Shown piece by piece: positions 30,086 to 40,009 of a DNA stretch of 64,000 nucleotides. How positions within the stretch are numbered: position 1 is the stretch's first letter; every line of letters starts with the position of its first letter. The stretch covers positions 1-64,000 of the forward strand of contig CABZJM010000002.1 in NCBI GenBank assembly GCA_902526075.1, read 5' to 3'. The notes under the pieces are model-generated. The model had not been told where the DNA came from and searched no databases. It saw nothing but the letters and a program-made list of their open reading frames with translations. A program made the translations under genes and the position numbers. This DNA is from an uncultured Bacteroidota bacterium. GTDB taxonomy: Bacteria; Bacteroidota; Bacteroidia; Flavobacteriales; Flavobacteriaceae.

Positions 30086-31035
30086 ATAATAAAGAGGTGA
30101 AGATATTATTTATGGGTACTGCCGAATTTGGAATACCGACACTTAAAGTTTTGAAAGATAATTTTAATCTCGATGCAATTATTACAAATTTCGATAAGCC
30201 GTCAGGCAGAGGGTTAAAAATTGAATTCTCCCCAGTAAAAAAGTTTGCATTAAGCAATAATATAAAATATTTTCAGCCAAAAAATCTAAAAGAACAAAGT
30301 CTCATAGACAAAATAACATCGATAAATCCGGACATTATTATTGTAGTTGCATTTAGAATGATACCAAAAAGTATTTGGCAAATTCCAAAATATGGAACAA
30401 TTAACCTTCATGCCTCTTTACTGCCAAACTATCGTGGTTCTGCTCCGATAAATTGGGCGATTATTAATAATGAAAATTTCACGGGTGTAACAACATTTTT
30501 TATTGATGATAAAATTGATACAGGGGATATATTGTTACAGGAAAAAATAAAAGTTGATAAAAAAATTAATGCTGGAGAGTTACATGATAAATTAAAAGTA
30601 ATTGGAGCTAGAATAGTTAAAAAAACTATTGAGGAAATTTTGAATTATAGTTTGACACAAAAGAAACAAAAGCATGATGAAAATTATAAAACGGCATATA
30701 AACTGGATAAAGAAAATATTAAAATTGACTGGAATCAAAAATGCCTTGAAATCTATAATAAGATCAGGGGATTATCACCGTTTCCTGGTGCAAGAGCATC
30801 CCTGATTAGTAATAGCGGAAATGTTAAAAGGGTCGTATTCTACGAATCTGAATATGTTATTGAAAATCATAATTATGAAAATGGACAAATAATCAAAGAA
30901 AAAGATTTTATAAAAATCACATGTAATGATGGTTTTATTTTTATTAAAAATTTAAAAATGGAAGGAAAAAAAAGAATGAATTCATCTTCATTTCTGAATG
31001 GGTTTAATATTGAAAATTATAAAATGGTTAAATGA
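30082..31035 (+). CDS. fmt: Methionyl-tRNA formyltransferase
   Basis: ILFMGTAEFGIPTLKVL; INLHASLLPNYRGSAPINWAIINNENFTGVTTFFI. Confidence 0.95.
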   Translation: MNNKEVKILFMGTAEFGIPTLKVLKDNFNLDAIITNFDKPSGRGLKIEFSPVKKFALSNNIKYFQPKNLKEQSLIDKITSINPDIIIVVAFRMIPKSIWQIPKYGTINLHASLLPNYRGSAPINWAIINNENFTGVTTFFIDDKIDTGDILLQEKIKVDKKINAGELHDKLKVIGARIVKKTIEEILNYSLTQKKQKHDENYKTAYKLDKENIKIDWNQKCLEIYNKIRGLSPFPGARASLISNSGNVKRVVFYESEYVIENHNYENGQIIKEKDFIKITCNDGFIFIKNLKMEGKKRMNSSSFLNGFNIENYKMVK

Positions 31036-31580
31036 TTAATAAGGGGGATTTACTTATTTCAACTCCTGAAAGTTTGGGTGATTACTATTTTAATAGATCT
31101 ATAATTATACTAACGGAAGTGAGTGAAGAGGAAGTAATTGGCTTTATCATTAACAAGGAACTCAATTATACTCTAAGCGATTTATATAATGAAGTTCTAG
31201 AAAAAAATATAAAAATTTTTAGTGGTGGTCCTGTAAATCAAGATAATCTTTATTTTATTCATAAGCACCCACATTTAATTGATAATAGTATAAATTTTTT
31301 TAATGATCTACACCGGGGAGGTGATTTCAAAAAAATTACAGAAATGATAAATAAAATGAAAATTGACAATTCATCGATAAAATTCTTTTCTGGTTATTCT
31401 GGTTGGACATATAATCAGTTAATAGGTGAAATAAATAATGGTTCATGGGTGGTGGTAAAAAATAAAGCCAATTATTTGTTTAAAAAAGATATTAAAAAAA
31501 TGTGGGGGGAAAAAATGAAAAAGATGGATGAAAAATTTAAAATCTGGTCAAATGCTCCTGAAAATCCACAAGATAATTAG
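31032..31580 (+). CDS. YqgE/AlgH family protein
   Basis: GDLLISTPESLGDYYFNRSIIILTE...VIGFIINKEL; FSGYSGWTYNQLIGEI. Confidence 0.92.
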   Translation: MINKGDLLISTPESLGDYYFNRSIIILTEVSEEEVIGFIINKELNYTLSDLYNEVLEKNIKIFSGGPVNQDNLYFIHKHPHLIDNSINFFNDLHRGGDFKKITEMINKMKIDNSSIKFFSGYSGWTYNQLIGEINNGSWVVVKNKANYLFKKDIKKMWGEKMKKMDEKFKIWSNAPENPQDN

Positions 31581-31966
31581 GTAGATCCCAAAACTTTCTT
31601 TAAATCGGAGATTTGATTAGTCCACAATAATTTTGACTCTTCAACTTCTTCTTCATCTTCACCATAATCAGTAACGATTAAAGAGACATCTTTAGTTATT
31701 TCATCAAACTGTATTCTTAACTCAAAATAGTAATCTGTTTGCTCATCATCAAGCCATTGAAATTGAATCTTTTCATTATTTATTTTTCTGATTAATTTCG
31801 CACTTTCTTCAGAATCATCCCAAATAAAAATAAAAATTTCCCCTCTTGAATTTACATTATCAGCAAACCACTCAGACAATCCTGAGGGTGTGGAAATATA
31901 TTGAAAAAGAAGTTTTTGAGAGACCTTTATTGGAAACTCCATTTCGAATTTAATTCTGTCACTCAT
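31577..31966 (-). CDS. START-like / AHSA1-type domain protein
   Basis: FEMEFPIKVSQKLLFQYISTPSGLSEWFADNVNSRG. Confidence 0.85.
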   Translation of the reverse strand: MSDRIKFEMEFPIKVSQKLLFQYISTPSGLSEWFADNVNSRGEIFIFIWDDSEESAKLIRKINNEKIQFQWLDDEQTDYYFELRIQFDEITKDVSLIVTDYGEDEEEVEESKLLWTNQISDLKKVLGST

Positions 31967-32049
31967 ATTGAATAATTAGGGATGTAATATATACATTTAT
32001 TCTTTTTTAAAGCAAGATTTATATAAATAATTTCTTGGTCATATATTGA

Positions 32050-32165
32050 ATCTAAAAAATTTAAATTTTATATTTGCTGCCTTTATAAATGGCGAGATAG
32101 CTCAGTTGGTCAGAGCGTCGGATTCATAACCCGGAGGTCCCGAGTTCAAATCTCGGTCTCGCTAC
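32050..32165 (+). repeat. 116-bp direct repeat copy 1 (41-bp upstream flank + tRNA-Met)
   Basis: Ungapped alignment to 33607..33722 with 6 mismatches counted by eye. Confidence 0.93.
32091..32164 (+). tRNA. tRNA-Met (anticodon CAT), copy 1
   Basis: GGCGAGATAGCTCAGTTGGTCAGAGCGTCGGATTCATAACCCGGAGGTCCCGAGTTCAAATCTCGGTCTCGCTA; cloverleaf, T-arm CCGAG/CTCGG. Confidence 0.95.
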
Positions 32166-32170
32166 AAAGT

Positions 32171-32199
32171 AAAAAAGACCTCTCATAGAGGTCTTTTTT
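32171..32199. terminator. Bidirectional terminator between tRNA-Met (+) and desaturase (-)
   Basis: Perfect 13-bp stem AAAAAAGACCTCT/AGAGGTCTTTTTT, CAT loop. Confidence 0.9.
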
Positions 32200-32230
32200 A
32201 TATTTGATTATAGTAGAGAAATTTTTTATG

Positions 32231-33424
32231 TTATTTATATGAACCCTCGACAATAAGATTCGGATCTAAATAATTCTTATTTATATTAAATTTAATAGAG
32301 TTTAAAACACTTTTGATTTCTTTAAGTTCTTGCATATATTTTTTTCTGTTAGTTTTTAATTTCTTTATGATGTTCTTAAAATTAACCGGATCAGTATTTT
32401 TTAGGTTATTATATTTTTTTTCCATTTCATCCCAAGAACTAAATATATTGTCTATATTTTTTTGCAATAAATCAATTTTATTTTGATAGAACTGCTTACA
32501 ATTTTGAGTAGATTTATTGTGGATCTCATTAAGTTGGTCTTTGATAGAATTAATATGATTTTTCCAAATAAGATATTCTTTTGTTTCTCTCAAATCATAA
32601 GTTATACCAACAAATGAAAGTAATTTGATAATCCACTTGCTTGGATCAAAAGAAAACCATTTAACTCCATTTCTATAATCCCATTGGAATGTATGATGAT
32701 AATTATGATAACCTTCCCCAAAAGTAAATAAAGACACAAACCAAGAATCGCGTGCCGATGATTTGTAATCATATGGTCTTTTACCAACGTAGTGGCAAAG
32801 GGAATTGATAAAAAAAGTTGCATGGTGAACTAAAGTTACTCTTAAAAAACCAGCCCATAAAACTGCTCCAAATGGTCTGTTGTATATCAATCCCACAATT
32901 AACGGTAAGATAAAACCAATAATTATTCCTATATGAAAATAATACTTGTTTTGAAATTTTATTGCAGATTTTGATTCTAAATCTTTAACAGCTTTAATCT
33001 TAGATTGCTCTTCTGATGTATTTTTTAAAATCCAACCAATGTGTGCATGCCAAAAACCTTCCATAATTGAATATGGATCATCTTTCGTATCTGATAAATT
33101 ATGATGTTTCCTGTGATCTGAAACCCATTTCAAAATTGTATTTTCAAAAGCAAGTGAGCCTGATATCATTAAAATCCATTCAACAAATGAATTTGTTTTG
33201 AAAGACTTGTGTGCAAATAGCCTATGATAACCCATAGTAATTCCCATTCCAGAAACAAACCAAAAAATTAGTAATAAAATAGGTTCTTGCCACACAATTC
33301 CATTATGATAAACATAAATAGAGGTGCCAAAAATTCCAATTAAAGGAATTACAGTTAAGAAGAAAACCATATTCCAATTGTATTTATTATTATTTTTCTT
33401 TTGATTCATTTTATTTGAAAACAA
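32231..33424 (-). CDS. Acyl-CoA/fatty acid desaturase with charged helical C-terminal extension
   Basis: GYHRLFAHKSF, SDHRKHHNLSD, FGEGYHNYHHTFQWDYRNG histidine boxes. Confidence 0.92.
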   Translation of the reverse strand: MFSNKMNQKKNNNKYNWNMVFFLTVIPLIGIFGTSIYVYHNGIVWQEPILLLIFWFVSGMGITMGYHRLFAHKSFKTNSFVEWILMISGSLAFENTILKWVSDHRKHHNLSDTKDDPYSIMEGFWHAHIGWILKNTSEEQSKIKAVKDLESKSAIKFQNKYYFHIGIIIGFILPLIVGLIYNRPFGAVLWAGFLRVTLVHHATFFINSLCHYVGKRPYDYKSSARDSWFVSLFTFGEGYHNYHHTFQWDYRNGVKWFSFDPSKWIIKLLSFVGITYDLRETKEYLIWKNHINSIKDQLNEIHNKSTQNCKQFYQNKIDLLQKNIDNIFSSWDEMEKKYNNLKNTDPVNFKNIIKKLKTNRKKYMQELKEIKSVLNSIKFNINKNYLDPNLIVEGSYK

Positions 33425-33606
33425 TTACATTAATACTTTCCATTTACAAAAATAAGTTATTTGTTTGATAAATAATTAATATCTATATGTACAATTTATT
33501 TATTTTTTAAGCTTGTTATTTATTTAGCAATGTTGATACCCTCCTCTTTCAAGCTATTTCTAAATCACTTAAGTAAGTTAAACTAACATCTATTTAGTAA
33601 ACACCC

Positions 33607-33722
33607 ATCTAAAAAATTTAAATTTTATAATTGCTGCCTTTGAAAATGGCGTGATAGCTCAGTTGGTCAGAGAGTCGGATTCATAGCCCGGAGGTCCCGA
33701 GTTCAAATCTCGGTCTCGCTAC
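33607..33722 (+). repeat. 116-bp direct repeat copy 2
   Basis: See 32050..32165. Confidence 0.93.
33647..33720 (+). tRNA. Diverged tRNA-Met-like gene copy 2 (CAT); possible pseudo-tRNA
   Basis: GGCGTGATAGCTCAGTTGGTCAGAGAGTCGGATTCATAGCCCGG...; three substitutions vs copy 1, two disrupting acceptor and D stems. Confidence 0.75.
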
Positions 33723-35086
33723 TAATTTCCTCTAAGAGTTTTTACTAGTTTTTCCCTGCTAAGTGTTTCTTGATTACCGGTTTTCATATCTTTTAATTGA
33801 TAACAGTTCTTTTCTTTTTCTTCATCACCGTAAAATAAGACATATGGAATACCATTTTTATTAGCATAATTTAACTGTTTTTTCAAAGAAATAGAATCAG
33901 GGTAAAATTCTGCATTAATATCATTTAATCTTAAAAAATTTGCTATCTCAATCAAATCATAAGAAAATTTTGCGCCAAAGTTTAATATCAAAACATTTAC
34001 TGAATTACAGGAAATTACCGGAAAAAGATTTAGTTCATCGATCAATAAAAATAATCTATCTAATCCAAAGCTAATTCCAATACCACTCATATTTTTTAGA
34101 CCAAAAATTTCAGTCAAATTATCATAACGCCCTCCACCTGCAATTGACCCAAGATTTATTTTCTTTGGAGGAATAACTTCAAAAATTACTCCGGTATAAT
34201 AATCAATACCCCTTGCAAGGCTAATATCGAAAACCAGATTGGATTTTATTAATTTATTTTTAGAGAAATAATTGAAAATATACTCAATATCAGAAATTGC
34301 TTCTAATCCACTATTTGAAGATTTAAAATATAATTTGATTTCTTTTAAGTTATCATAGAAGTTTTTTGATAGGTCAATAGCTTCAAACAAAGAATCTATT
34401 ATTTTTTTGTCACATCCATTTTCTGTTAAGTTATTCTTTACAACATTTACATCTGTTTTATCTAATTTGTCTAACTGATTAGTTATTATGCCAAATTTAT
34501 CGACACAATCATTTATTTCACAAATTGCATACAATAACTTCCTGCTATTAATTTTAATGAGACATCCTTCTAAATTTAAATCATTAAAAACCGAATCAAA
34601 TAAAGAAATAAAGTCTATTTCTTGCATCATTGATTTAGAGCCTATCACATCAGCATCACATTGAAGAAATTCTCTGTACCTACCCTTTTGAGGTCGATCT
34701 GCTCTCCACACATTTTGAATTTGATATCTTTTAAACGGAATGTTAATATTATTTTGATTCTGAACTACATATCGTGCGAATGGTACAGTTAAATCGTATC
34801 GAAGCGCTTTATCAACAATTTTTGGAGCTAGATTTGAAAACTCGAAATCTTTACCATCAATATTCTTGAGAAAGTTACCTGATTTAAGGATTTTGAAAAT
34901 AAGTCTCTCTCCCTCTTGCCCATATTTACCCAATAGAGTCTCTGATCTTTCAAAACTTGGAGTCTCAATTGGATTAAATCCAAATTTTGAAAAATTATCT
35001 CTAATTATGTTAATTATATAATTCCTTTTATATAAATCTTCAGAATTAAAATCTCTTGTACCTTTAGGTAAAATTGGCTTTTGCAT
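33722..35086 (-). CDS. hisS: Histidyl-tRNA synthetase
   Basis: PILPKGTRDFNSED; RYDLTVPFARYV; ARGIDYYTGVIFEVI; AGGGRYDNL. Confidence 0.95.
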   Translation of the reverse strand: MQKPILPKGTRDFNSEDLYKRNYIINIIRDNFSKFGFNPIETPSFERSETLLGKYGQEGERLIFKILKSGNFLKNIDGKDFEFSNLAPKIVDKALRYDLTVPFARYVVQNQNNINIPFKRYQIQNVWRADRPQKGRYREFLQCDADVIGSKSMMQEIDFISLFDSVFNDLNLEGCLIKINSRKLLYAICEINDCVDKFGIITNQLDKLDKTDVNVVKNNLTENGCDKKIIDSLFEAIDLSKNFYDNLKEIKLYFKSSNSGLEAISDIEYIFNYFSKNKLIKSNLVFDISLARGIDYYTGVIFEVIPPKKINLGSIAGGGRYDNLTEIFGLKNMSGIGISFGLDRLFLLIDELNLFPVISCNSVNVLILNFGAKFSYDLIEIANFLRLNDINAEFYPDSISLKKQLNYANKNGIPYVLFYGDEEKEKNCYQLKDMKTGNQETLSREKLVKTLRGN

Positions 35087-35116
35087 TTCTTATTTAAATT
35101 TAAGTTAAATTAAAAA

Positions 35117-35144
35117 AAAAACACCTACGGAAGCAGGTGTTTTT
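35117..35144 (-). terminator. Hairpin terminator downstream of rplI
   Basis: AAAAACACCT ACGGAAGC AGGTGTTTTT. Confidence 0.85.
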
Positions 35145-35165
35145 AAACTAGAACGTTATTATTGT

Positions 35166-35618
35166 CTATTTTTTTTCTGGAACTACTTCGAAAGGAAAAT
35201 CAAACATTACCTCACGATGTAATCTAATTTTAGCAGTATACTTACCTACTTGCTTAATATTATTTCCAGAGATCATAATAGCTTTTTTGTCTATTTCAAC
35301 TCCGCTATCCGCAAGTTCTTTTTGAATATTAATATTATTAACAGAACCAAACAATTTAACCCCCTCGCCTACTTTTGCCTTTACTTTTATTTCTAGACTG
35401 TTTATTTTTTTTGCCAACCTGTTAGCGTCATCAATTATTTTTTTGTCTTTAACAACTTGTTGTTTGATATTTTCTGCTAATACTTTTTTTGCAGATGGTG
35501 TAGCAAGAATTGCAGATCCACTAGGAATTAAAAAATTTCTGCCAAATCCATTTTTAACATTAACAATATCATCCTTGAACCCTACACCTTCAACATCTTT
35601 TTTTAATATAATTTCCAT
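35166..35618 (-). CDS. rplI: 50S ribosomal protein L9
   Basis: MEIILKKDVEGVGFKDDIVNVKNGFGRNFLIPSGSAILAT. Confidence 0.95.
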   Translation of the reverse strand: MEIILKKDVEGVGFKDDIVNVKNGFGRNFLIPSGSAILATPSAKKVLAENIKQQVVKDKKIIDDANRLAKKINSLEIKVKAKVGEGVKLFGSVNNINIQKELADSGVEIDKKAIMISGNNIKQVGKYTAKIRLHREVMFDFPFEVVPEKK

Positions 35619-35629
35619 ATTGTAAATTT

Positions 35630-35926
35630 TTATTTAAGTAAATCCGCAACATATGGCAATAATGCTAGATGCCTAGCTCTTTTTACCGCAACAGAAACTT
35701 TTCTTTGATATTTTAATGAAGTACCTGTTATTCTTCTGGGCAATAATTTACCTTGTTCATTAATGAATTTCAATAAAAAATCTGAATCTTTATAATCCAC
35801 ATATTTTATTCCATATTTTTTAAATCTACAATACTTTTTTGTTGTACTGTGTTCAATATTAAGGGGTGTTAGATATCTAATTTCACCGCCTTTTTTTCCT
35901 GATGCCTCTTCTTGGATACTTGCCAT
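35630..35926 (-). CDS. rpsR: 30S ribosomal protein S18
   Basis: [62 protein letters not shown]. Confidence 0.96.
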   Translation of the reverse strand: MASIQEEASGKKGGEIRYLTPLNIEHSTTKKYCRFKKYGIKYVDYKDSDFLLKFINEQGKLLPRRITGTSLKYQRKVSVAVKRARHLALLPYVADLLK

Positions 35927-35928
35927 AA

Positions 35929-36270
35929 TTATGATTCTTTAGTATTAATCTTAGTTCTTCTTTTCTCAGCCCATTCAACAGCGTGCTTCTCAAGTTTTAC
36001 GGTAAGGTATCTCATAAATCTTTCATCTCTTCTAAATTCAAGTTCTAAATCAGAAATGACAGTAGGATCAACGGTATACTCAAAAAGATGATAAAAACCA
36101 CTTTTTTTGTTTTGAATTGGGTAAGCTAACTTCTTTAATCCCCAATCCTCTTTAGATACCATTTTTGCACCTTTCGATGTTAAAAATTTCTCATATTTAA
36201 GGACTGTTTCCTTTGTCTGTTCTTCAGACAAAACGGGATTAAGAATGAAAACAGTTTCGTAATGATTCAT
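35929..36270 (-). CDS. rpsF: 30S ribosomal protein S6
   Basis: [22 protein letters not shown]...[26 protein letters not shown]. Confidence 0.96.
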   Translation of the reverse strand: MNHYETVFILNPVLSEEQTKETVLKYEKFLTSKGAKMVSKEDWGLKKLAYPIQNKKSGFYHLFEYTVDPTVISDLELEFRRDERFMRYLTVKLEKHAVEWAEKRRTKINTKES

Positions 36271-36410
36271 TTTGTTATTTTTAATTTTAATGCGTGCAAA
36301 AATAGATAATTTTATAATGTTATGATAATTTTTGTTATCAAATATTTTTTATTTTAGGAATTTAAGATTATTTATCTTTTAAAATTTTATATTTAACTGT
36401 TTTAAATCTT

Positions 36411-38852
36411 CTAATAAGGATCAATATCAACAATGATCTGAACAGATCTAAACTCAGCAATTGACTGGAAAGATAAAATAGACTTTTTCAATATGTTTTT
36501 TACAGCGGATAATGATTGGCTACGGGTGATTTTTATAAGTATATTTTTCTGGTATTTATTTCTTATTCTTGAAATATATGGAAACTCTGGACCTAATAAA
36601 TTTTCTTTGAAATAAGGATATATCTTCTTGTAAAACCAATTTGAGGAATTGTTAACTTTATTTATTTCTTTATGCTTTACTGTTATTTTTATTAGTTTGA
36701 CAAACGGAGGATAATTAAATTTTTCTCTGTCATGAACTTGATCATTATAAAACATTTCATAATCACCTTTAATAATTTGATTTACAGCAGTGCTTTTCGA
36801 ATTGTATGTTTGAATTAACACCTCACCCTGCTCCTTTGATCTACCAGCTCTTCCAGAAACCTGCTGAATTAGTTGATAACATCTCTCATAAGATCTAAAA
36901 TCCGGATAATTCATAGAGCTATCTAAATTTAATACACCAACTAATTGCACATTCTTAAAATCTAGACCTTTGGTTATCATCTGTGTTCCTACAAGAACAT
37001 CGTATTCGTGATTATCAAATGAATTAATTATATTTTTGAATTTATTTTTAGCTCTTGTAGTATCATAATCCAATCTTGCAACCTGCATTTTCGGGAAAAA
37101 TTCTTTTAGCTCTAACTCAACTTGCTCAGTTCCAAATCCCTTGGACAATAAATCATTACTATTACACTTAAAACAATTACTATTTAATTTCTCACTATAG
37201 CCACAATAATGACATTTTAATAATTTTTTAGAATAATGATATGTTAGTGTAACATCGCAATTTATACACTTGGGGGAATGACCACATGAATTACACTCTA
37301 AAACTGGAGAATAACCTCTCCTATTTTGAAAAAGGATAACTTGTTTATTATTGTCGACAACATCCTTAATTCTTTTCAGTAGTCTATCCGAAAAAAGACC
37401 ATACATTTTTCCGTTCTTGACTTTATCGGACAAGTTGATTAATTCAATCCTAGGAAGAGGAATATTTCCAAATCTACTGTTTAACTCAACCAATGATAAT
37501 TTTTTAGATGTTTTGGAGTTGTAAAAGCTTTCTAATGAGGGTGTAGCTGAACCTAATATTACGTTTGAATTATAAAGATTCCCTAACATCAATGCGGCAT
37601 CTCTAGCATGATATCTTGGGGATGGTTCGTATTGTTTGTATGATTGCTCGTGCTCCTCATCAACAATAATTAACTTAAGTTTATTATATGGTAGTAGCAC
37701 AGCTGACCTTGCACCAATGATGACCTGAGGTTTCTCATTTTTAATTATTTCACTCCAAAGTTCAGCTCTTTGATTTATACTTAACCCTGAGTGATAAACC
37801 ACCAAATTTTTAGCAAAATAAATTTTCAATCTCTCAACAAGTTGTGTGGTTAAAGCGATTTCTGGAACGAGAAATAAAATCTGGTTTTTTGAATTTAGTA
37901 ATTCATTAATTAAACTTATATAAATTTCTGTTTTTCCAGATGATGTAATCCCCTTAAAAAGGACGTTTTTATTTTGACTGAACTTGATTTTAATTTCTTC
38001 AAAAGCTGTTTTTTGAACATCAGTAAGTTTAAATTCTTTAAAATTAAAATTTTGATCAATTATATTTCTTTTAACTTCAATGTCATAATATTCAAATATT
38101 TCCTTTTCAACCATCCTTTTAATAATAGCAAAGTAACCGGAGTTTAATTTTTTAAACTCTGAAACCCTAACATTTTCAATCAATTGTTTTTTTAATGTGG
38201 TATAATGTTCATAAAACTGAATTTGTCTTTTTGATTTTTTGATTATTAACATAACGGAGTTCCTGTCAAAATCTTTAATTAAACGAACACATTTTATGAA
38301 TTTTGGTTGATATTTTGAATATATTTTTTCGTCAACTTTTATTAGATCCTTTTTGTTCATTTTATTTATAACAGAAAAAATATTTTTTCTGTTTAAAATT
38401 TCGGATACATTTTTTATTGATAGTTGTTTATTAATATTTAATGCATCAAGAATTAGATATTCAGTATCATCTAACTTGTTATTATCAAGCTCATTTTGAT
38501 TATTTAAAGTAATTATTGTTTCACTCTGCAAAATTAAATTACTCGGAATAGAAGCTCTCATTACTTCTCCAAGTGATGTAAAGTAATATCTCGAAAGCCA
38601 GTCCCAAAACTTTAATTGATGAGTATTTACTAAGGGAGAGTCATCAATAATTTGAATTATTGATTTCAATTCAAAATCACCTTCAAAAAAATTATGAATT
38701 TTTACTGAAATTGAGGTGTATAGTTTTGAACTTCCAAATGGGACTATAATTCTCATTCCAGGTTTTAAAAATTCATACTCATCTTTACTTATCAAATAAG
38801 TGAATTTTTGATTGACTGGAATCGGTAATATTACATCAACATAATAAGTCAT
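36411..38852 (-). CDS. priA: Primosomal protein N' (PriA helicase)
   Basis: FKGITSSGKTEIYI; VDEEHEQSYKQYEPSPRYHARD; CNSCGHSPKCINCDVTLTYH zinc site; GTQMITKGLDFKNVQLVGVLNLD. Confidence 0.96.
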   Translation of the reverse strand: MTYYVDVILPIPVNQKFTYLISKDEYEFLKPGMRIIVPFGSSKLYTSISVKIHNFFEGDFELKSIIQIIDDSPLVNTHQLKFWDWLSRYYFTSLGEVMRASIPSNLILQSETIITLNNQNELDNNKLDDTEYLILDALNINKQLSIKNVSEILNRKNIFSVINKMNKKDLIKVDEKIYSKYQPKFIKCVRLIKDFDRNSVMLIIKKSKRQIQFYEHYTTLKKQLIENVRVSEFKKLNSGYFAIIKRMVEKEIFEYYDIEVKRNIIDQNFNFKEFKLTDVQKTAFEEIKIKFSQNKNVLFKGITSSGKTEIYISLINELLNSKNQILFLVPEIALTTQLVERLKIYFAKNLVVYHSGLSINQRAELWSEIIKNEKPQVIIGARSAVLLPYNKLKLIIVDEEHEQSYKQYEPSPRYHARDAALMLGNLYNSNVILGSATPSLESFYNSKTSKKLSLVELNSRFGNIPLPRIELINLSDKVKNGKMYGLFSDRLLKRIKDVVDNNKQVILFQNRRGYSPVLECNSCGHSPKCINCDVTLTYHYSKKLLKCHYCGYSEKLNSNCFKCNSNDLLSKGFGTEQVELELKEFFPKMQVARLDYDTTRAKNKFKNIINSFDNHEYDVLVGTQMITKGLDFKNVQLVGVLNLDSSMNYPDFRSYERCYQLIQQVSGRAGRSKEQGEVLIQTYNSKSTAVNQIIKGDYEMFYNDQVHDREKFNYPPFVKLIKITVKHKEINKVNNSSNWFYKKIYPYFKENLLGPEFPYISRIRNKYQKNILIKITRSQSLSAVKNILKKSILSFQSIAEFRSVQIIVDIDPY

Positions 38853-38921
38853 TAAAATATTTAATTATAATATGATATTTTTGAAAAGAGTTAAGTGATA
38901 AATTTACTCATAAAATAGATT

Positions 38922-39389
38922 ATGAATATTAAACTTATTTACATAAGTAAAAATAAAAGTAATAATATTGAATTATTAGTTGAATATTATGAAAAAAAAA
39001 TAAATCATTTCATAAGTTACAGCTCAGTTGGATTAAAAAATAAAAATAAAAAAACCGAAAAAAAATTAATTCAAAAATCTGAATCAGATATTATTTTAAA
39101 AAATATTAAAAGCAATGATTTAGTAATTTTACTGGACGAAAAGGGAAAAGAATTTTCGACTATTGATTTTTCTAAATTTATTTCTAATAAAATGATGGAA
39201 AGAACAAAAAATATAGTTTTTATAATTGGTGGTGCTTATGGTTTTTCATCGAAATTAAAAGGGAAATTTAAATTAAAGATAGCATTATCAAAATTTACAT
39301 TTTCTCATGATATGGCGAGATTATTTTTCAGTGAGCAACTTTATAGATGTTTAACCATTATTAATAATATTCCATATCATAACCAATGA
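38922..39389 (+). CDS. rlmH: 23S rRNA (pseudouridine1915-N3)-methyltransferase
   Basis: LLDEKGKEFSTIDFSKFI; FIIGGAYGFS; LSKFTFSHDMARLFFSEQLYR. Confidence 0.93.
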   Translation: MNIKLIYISKNKSNNIELLVEYYEKKINHFISYSSVGLKNKNKKTEKKLIQKSESDIILKNIKSNDLVILLDEKGKEFSTIDFSKFISNKMMERTKNIVFIIGGAYGFSSKLKGKFKLKIALSKFTFSHDMARLFFSEQLYRCLTIINNIPYHNQ

Positions 39390-39967
39390 ATAAATTAATT
39401 TTTGCGACTCAAAATATAAATAAAGTTAGAGAGGTAAGAGAACTGCTATCAAATTCATTTGAAATTTTGGGTCTTGATGATATTGGATTTAATGAAGATA
39501 TAATTGAAGATAAATCTACAATAATTGAAAATTCAATTAAAAAAGCTGAATTTATTAAAATCAAAACTGGATATGATTGTTTTGCAGATGATACTGGGCT
39601 TGAAGTAAATGCATTAAATGGCCAACCTGGGGTGTTTTCTAAAAGATTTGCTGGGCCAAATGCTAGTTCTGATGACAACATTGATAAATTATTAGAAATG
39701 TTGGGAAATAATCCAAATAGGGCAGCTCGCTTTAAAACTGTCATATCATTGTCAAAAAACAGTGAAATCATAACATTTGAGGGTCTTTGTGAAGGAAATA
39801 TTGGATATAAAAGAATGGGTAACTTAGGCTTTGGATATGATCCGGTATTTATCCCAAAAAACCGAAACATATCTTTTGGACAAATGAGCTTAAGTGAGAA
39901 AAATTTAATAGCTCATCGGGCAAAGGCAATGAATAAACTTGTTGATTATTTAACAAATCTTTATTAA
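39386..39967 (+). CDS. Non-canonical purine NTP diphosphatase (HAM1/RdgB)
   Basis: LIFATQNINKVREVREL; FADDTGLEVNALNGQPGVFSKRFAG; GFGYDPVFIP. Confidence 0.94.
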   Translation: MNKLIFATQNINKVREVRELLSNSFEILGLDDIGFNEDIIEDKSTIIENSIKKAEFIKIKTGYDCFADDTGLEVNALNGQPGVFSKRFAGPNASSDDNIDKLLEMLGNNPNRAARFKTVISLSKNSEIITFEGLCEGNIGYKRMGNLGFGYDPVFIPKNRNISFGQMSLSEKNLIAHRAKAMNKLVDYLTNLY

Positions 39968-40009
39968 TATTAAATATAAATTGGCCTGATTAGTGTATAA
40001 ATATGATAA

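Noticed and set aside
33450-33606. AT-rich region upstream of the desaturase with short imperfect inverted repeats (e.g. TTATTT...AAATAA)
   Set aside because: Arms of about 6 bp of pure A/T are expected by chance in this composition
32050-33722. Direct repeats considered as an integrative element with att sites or a CRISPR remnant
   Set aside because: Only two copies, no integrase/transposase or cas gene between or beside them; treated as a duplication/insertion scar only
39409-39870. 153-aa minus-strand ORF
   Set aside because: Fully antisense to the well-supported HAM1/RdgB gene; no recognisable family; expected in AT-rich sequence
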